Position numbers and translations under genes: made by a program. DNA of 9,922 bases, from positions 1 through 9,922 of the forward strand of contig CAVFFT010000063.1 in NCBI GenBank assembly GCA_963621885.1, written 5' to 3'. The notes below the pieces were generated by a model. The model did not search any database. It had not been told where the DNA came from and worked only from the letters and a program-made list of their open reading frames with translations. This DNA comes from UMGS1519 sp963621885 (GTDB taxonomy: Bacteria > Actinomycetota > Coriobacteriia > Coriobacteriales > Eggerthellaceae). This document shows positions 6,702 through 9,922 of this stretch, one piece after another. Each line of letters starts with the position of its first letter. Position 1 is the first letter of the stretch.

Positions 6702-9700
6702 CTAATAGGCGATGTCAAGCGGCGCATGCGCGGTCACGTCGGTGTCCAGTCCCGAGAACTTCCCCTGCTGGTAGCGATCGAGCGCGACATAGGCAATCAT
6801 GCCCGCATTGTCGGTGCAGCTTGAAAGCGGAGGCATCGTCAAACGCACGTTCATCTTTCGACATAAGTCCTGGTAGGCTTGGCGCAGAGCGGGATTCGCC
6901 GCCACGCCGCCACCAAGGCAGAACTCACGCGCGCCCGTTTCCTCTAGCGCCGTTTTCGCCTTCGCCACCTGCACATCGATGACCGCCTGCTGGAAGCTTG
7001 CCGCGATGTCGGGGAGATTCAGGGCATGCCCCGCCTGCTCCTCTTTCTGGATGTAAGTGATGACCGCCGTCTTCAGACCGGAGAGCGAGAAGCGCAAGTC
7101 GCCCGAATGCATCATCGCGCGGGGGAAACGCACCGCTTTCGGATTTCCCTTCGCGGCCAGCTTGCTGATGATCGGCCCGCCGGGATAGCCCATGCCAAGC
7201 GCCTTCGAGACCTTGTCGAAAGCCTCGCCCACCGCATCGTCGATAGTCGAGCCGAGCGTGACATAGTCGCCCCAGTCGCGGACATGAACGAGCATCGTAT
7301 GGCCGCCCGAGACAAGCGACACCACCATCGGCGGCTTGATATCGGGAACGGCGATCTTGTTCGCGTAGAGATGGCCTTCCAAATGGTTCACGCGAACGAA
7401 GGGACGGTCGGCGCCCCACGCCGCGCCCTTGGCGAAGGCGACGCCCACGACAAGCGCGCCGACAAGACCGGGCGCGTAGGTAACCGCAATGGCGTCGAGG
7501 TCGCGCAGGTGCAGGCTCTCGCGGCCCAGCGACTGGGCGGCGACATCGAGCCCTTCCTGTACCACGCCGCAAATGGCCTCGATATGCTTGCGGCTTGCGA
7601 TTTCGGGAACCACGCCGCCGAAGCGCGCATGGAAGTCGATCTGCGAGGCAACCACATCGGAATGCAGCGCGCCGTCGCCATCGATAATGGCAGCCGCCGT
7701 CTCGTCGCAGCTCGATTCGATCGCCAGGATAAGAGGGCTGGTCACAGACGTGGCAGCAGGATTGGCGCCGGATGCAGCCAACGCCGTCGCATCGCCCTGC
7801 ACGTTTTCCGCAGAAGAGCAGGAAACGGGCGTCTGCGCGGTCTCGATATGAGAGATCTCCATACCGCCCACCGCATGCTCCTGTCGGAACACCGGCAGCG
7901 GTCCGCAAAGGATGTAGGCGTCTTCCCGATCCGAATAGTAATGGGGACGCCTGCCGACACTCGTAAAGCCGAGGCTTTTGTAAAAGGCGATCGCCTTCTC
8001 GTTGCTCACGCGCACCTCGAGGCTTGCCTTCTCGGCGCCAAGCGCACGGGCGTCTTCCGCGAGATGAGCAAGCAGATCGCGCGCAATGCCCTGCCGCTGG
8101 CGCTCGGGCGCGGTCGCGATTTTCAGAATCTGCATGTCGCCATCGATGACAAGGGCACCCGCATAGGCAATAAGCGCGTCGGCATCGTCATAGGCGGCCC
8201 ACCACACGCGATTTGCGCGCGGAAGCTCGTCGCGCACCATCGACTCATTCCAGGCGTCGCTGCCCATGAGCTGCGATTCGAAGCGAGCAACATCGTCCGC
8301 ATGCCGCGCATCAAGCGGCCGGAACGCGATGCGATTCTCATTCGCCTTCGGCATACCCACGTGCTGGACGCCCGTCTTCAGGTCGCGCGGAGTCTCGTCG
8401 GCCAAGCGCACTCGCTCGTTTTCCTCCGCATCCGAAAGGCGGGTGTATACGGGCAGCGCGTAAGCGGGATTGCCCGCCACCGCATCGAAGGGCGCGATGG
8501 CGCCTGTCTGCCAGCCCTCCTGGAACGCGAGCAGGAGGCCGCGTCCCGTGGGATGCCACTGCTCCTCGGGCGCGAGCGCTGCGCAGGGCTCGTAAATGTC
8601 AGCGTATTTGACCAAGCCATCGCCGGCAATCAGGTCGACGCCTTCGGCATAGCGCACACCTTCGGCCGCCTTCACTACGACATCGACGTTGCCGCGGACA
8701 ATGTCGCTATCGTTGATGGCGTAGCGAACCGGATAGACCTCCTTGCGCATGGCGTCCGCGATAACCGTAACCGCACCGCGCGCGCCATTCGCCCAGAGCT
8801 CCCAGGCAAGCGCATCGGGGGTGGAAACGCCCCAAAGAGGCACTTCAAGCGCCATCGCAACGCCCTTCGCCGTCGCCATGCAAATGCGCACGCCGGTGAA
8901 CGAACCCGGCCCACGACCACAGGCGACACAGGCTATCTGCGAACGCGAAAGGCCCGCGTCATGCATGAGCTCGTCAATAGCGGGAAGCAGCGCGACATTG
9001 CTTGCCCGATGCGCGGGAAGCTCACGACCTGCGAGGAATTCCACGCGACATTCATCGGGCAGAAGCCGACCGAGGCCGATGGCGATGTATTCATTGCTCG
9101 TATCGAACGCGAGAACGACGTTGCCGTCTTGCTTGTCCGAAGGGACGGGGGCGTCTGAAGCGGCGAATGCCACGGACGCGGCCCGACCATCCTGCGTGGA
9201 TACACAAGCGACCTGGTCAGAAGCGCAAACGGCAGCATTCTTCGCAGCGGACACGCCGGCCGCGCACTCCGCAACGGCCTCGGCCGCGCACTCCGCAACG
9301 GCCTCGGACAGCTTCGCGCCTTCCGACGCCGCATCCGTGGCTTCCCCGCCGCCGGCAGCGCTCACGCGTTTCCAGTCTTCAAGCAGCTGCCGCGAACGCG
9401 CGCCTTCCGCCTGTGCCGAAAGCGTACGCACGCCGTCGGCATCGGCGACAATCGTCACCTGCAGGCAATCATCCGGCATCTGCGCGGGAAACTTCTCCGC
9501 CCATTCAATAAGGCTCGCACCGCCGCCCTCAAGCACGCCTGCGAAATCGATATCGACAAGCTGCTCAGGCTGCTCAAGGCGATAGAGGTCGAAATGGTTC
9601 AGCGTGAACGACGCGCCATCAGCCGCAACTCCCTCGTAAGTGAGCAGAATATTGAAGGTGGGGCTGGTCACCTCGTCTTGCGGAATGCCAAGCGCAGATG

Positions 9701-9848
9701 CGACACCCTGCGCGAACTGGGTTTTTCCCGCACCCAAATCACCCGAGAGCAGAACCACGTCACCCGCGCGAAGGCATGCGCCAAGCGCGCGACCCCATTG
9801 TTTTGTTTGTTCGGCCGATTCACTGCGGCCCATCATTATCGTATCCAT
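6702..9848 (-). CDS. TsaE-TsaB-RimI-TsaD four-module fusion for tRNA t6A37 synthesis and S18 acetylation
   Basis: 1048 aa from ATG 9848, uninterrupted to TAG 6702. TsaE (about 7-160): Walker A GDLGAGKT 36-43, SPTF 62-65, HFDLYRL with D87, IEWAEK with E115. Linker 161-243, Ala-rich. TsaB (about 244-471): AFDTS 247-251, GRGPGSFTGVR 311-321, closing PVYTRL. RimI GNAT (about 504-651): acetyl-CoA loop RQRQGIA 583-589, E611 in LEVRVSN and Y623 in FYKSLGF, matching the E. coli RimI catalytic pair. Linker 652-703, Ser/Ala-rich. TsaD (704-1048): AIESSCDETAAAI 709-721, metal ligands H822 and H826 in NHLEGH, SGGHT 847-851, FSLSGLKTA 920-928, D1013 in CTDNA. TsaB/D/E transfer threonylcarbamoyl to tRNA A37; RimI acetylates ribosomal protein S18. 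The threonylcarbamoyl-AMP synthase (TsaC/Sua5) is not in the window. The start is uncertain: TTG 9875 is also in frame. All modules look intact. Confidence 0.93.
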   Translation of the reverse strand: MDTIMMGRSESAEQTKQWGRALGACLRAGDVVLLSGDLGAGKTQFAQGVASALGIPQDEVTSPTFNILLTYEGVAADGASFTLNHFDLYRLEQPEQLVDIDFAGVLEGGGASLIEWAEKFPAQMPDDCLQVTIVADADGVRTLSAQAEGARSRQLLEDWKRVSAAGGGEATDAASEGAKLSEAVAECAAEAVAECAAGVSAAKNAAVCASDQVACVSTQDGRAASVAFAASDAPVPSDKQDGNVVLAFDTSNEYIAIGLGRLLPDECRVEFLAGRELPAHRASNVALLPAIDELMHDAGLSRSQIACVACGRGPGSFTGVRICMATAKGVAMALEVPLWGVSTPDALAWELWANGARGAVTVIADAMRKEVYPVRYAINDSDIVRGNVDVVVKAAEGVRYAEGVDLIAGDGLVKYADIYEPCAALAPEEQWHPTGRGLLLAFQEGWQTGAIAPFDAVAGNPAYALPVYTRLSDAEENERVRLADETPRDLKTGVQHVGMPKANENRIAFRPLDARHADDVARFESQLMGSDAWNESMVRDELPRANRVWWAAYDDADALIAYAGALVIDGDMQILKIATAPERQRQGIARDLLAHLAEDARALGAEKASLEVRVSNEKAIAFYKSLGFTSVGRRPHYYSDREDAYILCGPLPVFRQEHAVGGMEISHIETAQTPVSCSSAENVQGDATALAASGANPAATSVTSPLILAIESSCDETAAAIIDGDGALHSDVVASQIDFHARFGGVVPEIASRKHIEAICGVVQEGLDVAAQSLGRESLHLRDLDAIAVTYAPGLVGALVVGVAFAKGAAWGADRPFVRVNHLEGHLYANKIAVPDIKPPMVVSLVSGGHTMLVHVRDWGDYVTLGSTIDDAVGEAFDKVSKALGMGYPGGPIISKLAAKGNPKAVRFPRAMMHSGDLRFSLSGLKTAVITYIQKEEQAGHALNLPDIAASFQQAVIDVQVAKAKTALEETGAREFCLGGGVAANPALRQAYQDLCRKMNVRLTMPPLSSCTDNAGMIAYVALDRYQQGKFSGLDTDVTAHAPLDIAY
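7862..7882 (-). promoter_or_regulatory. Internal Shine-Dalgarno-like site before the TsaD module
   Basis: Inside the fusion gene the minus strand carries AGGAG at 7882-7878, then six bases, then an in-frame GTG (Val660) at 7871, and nine bases further on an in-frame ATG (Met663) at 7862. It lies at the boundary between the RimI domain and the TsaD linker. It could allow separate translation of TsaD or be a relic of a once-separate gene; chance occurrence is possible. Confidence 0.35.
9257..9307 (-). repeat. Perfect 24-bp tandem duplication in the TsaE-TsaB linker
   Basis: Two exact head-to-tail copies of a 24-bp unit (9257-9280 and 9281-9304) plus three further matching bases. On the minus strand it encodes the octapeptide block seen twice as EAVAECAA at linker residues 182-197. 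The length is a multiple of three, so gain or loss of a copy keeps frame. Confidence 0.9.
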
Positions 9849-9861
9849 AGGGCCTATTGTA
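9849..9861 (-). promoter_or_regulatory. -10-like box placed for a leaderless transcript of the Tsa fusion gene
   Basis: The minus strand reads TACAAT at 9861-9856, then seven bases, then ATG at 9848. That spacing would put the transcription start on the A of the ATG, as in leaderless mRNAs common in Actinobacteria. The Shine-Dalgarno match before this ATG is poor, which fits. No good -35 box is present at 17 bp (GCGGGC), so the promoter is tentative. Confidence 0.4.
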
Positions 9862-9884
9862 GCCGTCTCACGCAAAGCGCCCGC

Positions 9885-9922
9885 TCAGACGCCCCGTCGT
9901 CGCAAAACATCTTCAGCCGGAA
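9885..9922 (-). CDS. Possible 3' end of an upstream gene (partial)
   Basis: Only the last dozen codons would be visible. One minus-strand frame enters from the window edge and ends at a TGA (9887-9885), giving PAEDVLRRRGV, a plausible basic C-terminus. A second frame is also open here and stops near 9854, so the choice is not secure. If real, the gene ends 36 bases before ATG 9848. Family cannot be recognised. Confidence 0.22.
   Translation of the reverse strand, partial: PAEDVLRRRGV

Noticed and set aside
7026..9158. Very long open frame on the plus strand (710 codons) antisense to the fusion gene
   Set aside because: The protein has no recognisable domain and is Arg/Ala/His-rich, as expected from reading GC-rich codons backwards; the minus strand has complete conserved motifs throughout.
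9849..9875. TTG at 9875 as the start of the fusion gene
   Set aside because: The extra nine residues do not extend any TsaE feature, TTG is rare, and the TACAAT box would then lie inside the coding region; ATG 9848 is preferred but not proven.

Overview
The window is a compact, roughly 60% G+C stretch of bacterial chromosome in which every gene I can support lies on the minus strand. Read in transcription order from high to low coordinates, it has three blocks. (1) At 9848-6702 a single 1048-codon frame carries TsaE, TsaB, RimI and TsaD modules in that order. These are normally four separate neighbouring genes for the tRNA t6A37 modification machinery and ribosomal protein S18 acetylation. 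(2) At 6556-5807 is a MenG/UbiE-type quinone methyltransferase. (3) At 5558-36 is a SUF iron-sulfur cluster assembly operon in the order sufC-sufB-sufD-sufS-sufU.

The organism is probably a high-GC anaerobic Gram-positive, most likely class Coriobacteriia (Eggerthellaceae-like). This is an inference from the SUF order with SufU instead of SufE/SufA, the menaquinone-type methyltransferase, base composition, and my recollection that TsaB/RimI/TsaD-type fusions are annotated in that class. No rRNA or other marker is present to prove it.

The SUF genes work together. SufS removes sulfur from cysteine, SufU (a zinc protein) accepts the persulfide, and the SufB-SufC-SufD scaffold with its SufC ATPase builds the cluster. 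The first three genes are locked together by one-base TAATG stop/start overlaps, and sufS follows after about ten bases. sufU is separated by 223 bp holding short degenerate repeats. A good candidate promoter sits before sufC, and a perfect 12-bp palindrome overlies its predicted start point, suggesting a repressor-type operator. No regulator gene is in the window.

The most notable feature is the four-module fusion. It has low-complexity linkers, one with a perfect 24-bp tandem duplication, a Shine-Dalgarno-like site just before the TsaD module, and a -10-like box placed as expected for a leaderless mRNA. No mobile element, CRISPR array, tRNA or rRNA was seen. Apart from the fusion and the regulatory details, the content is conserved housekeeping.
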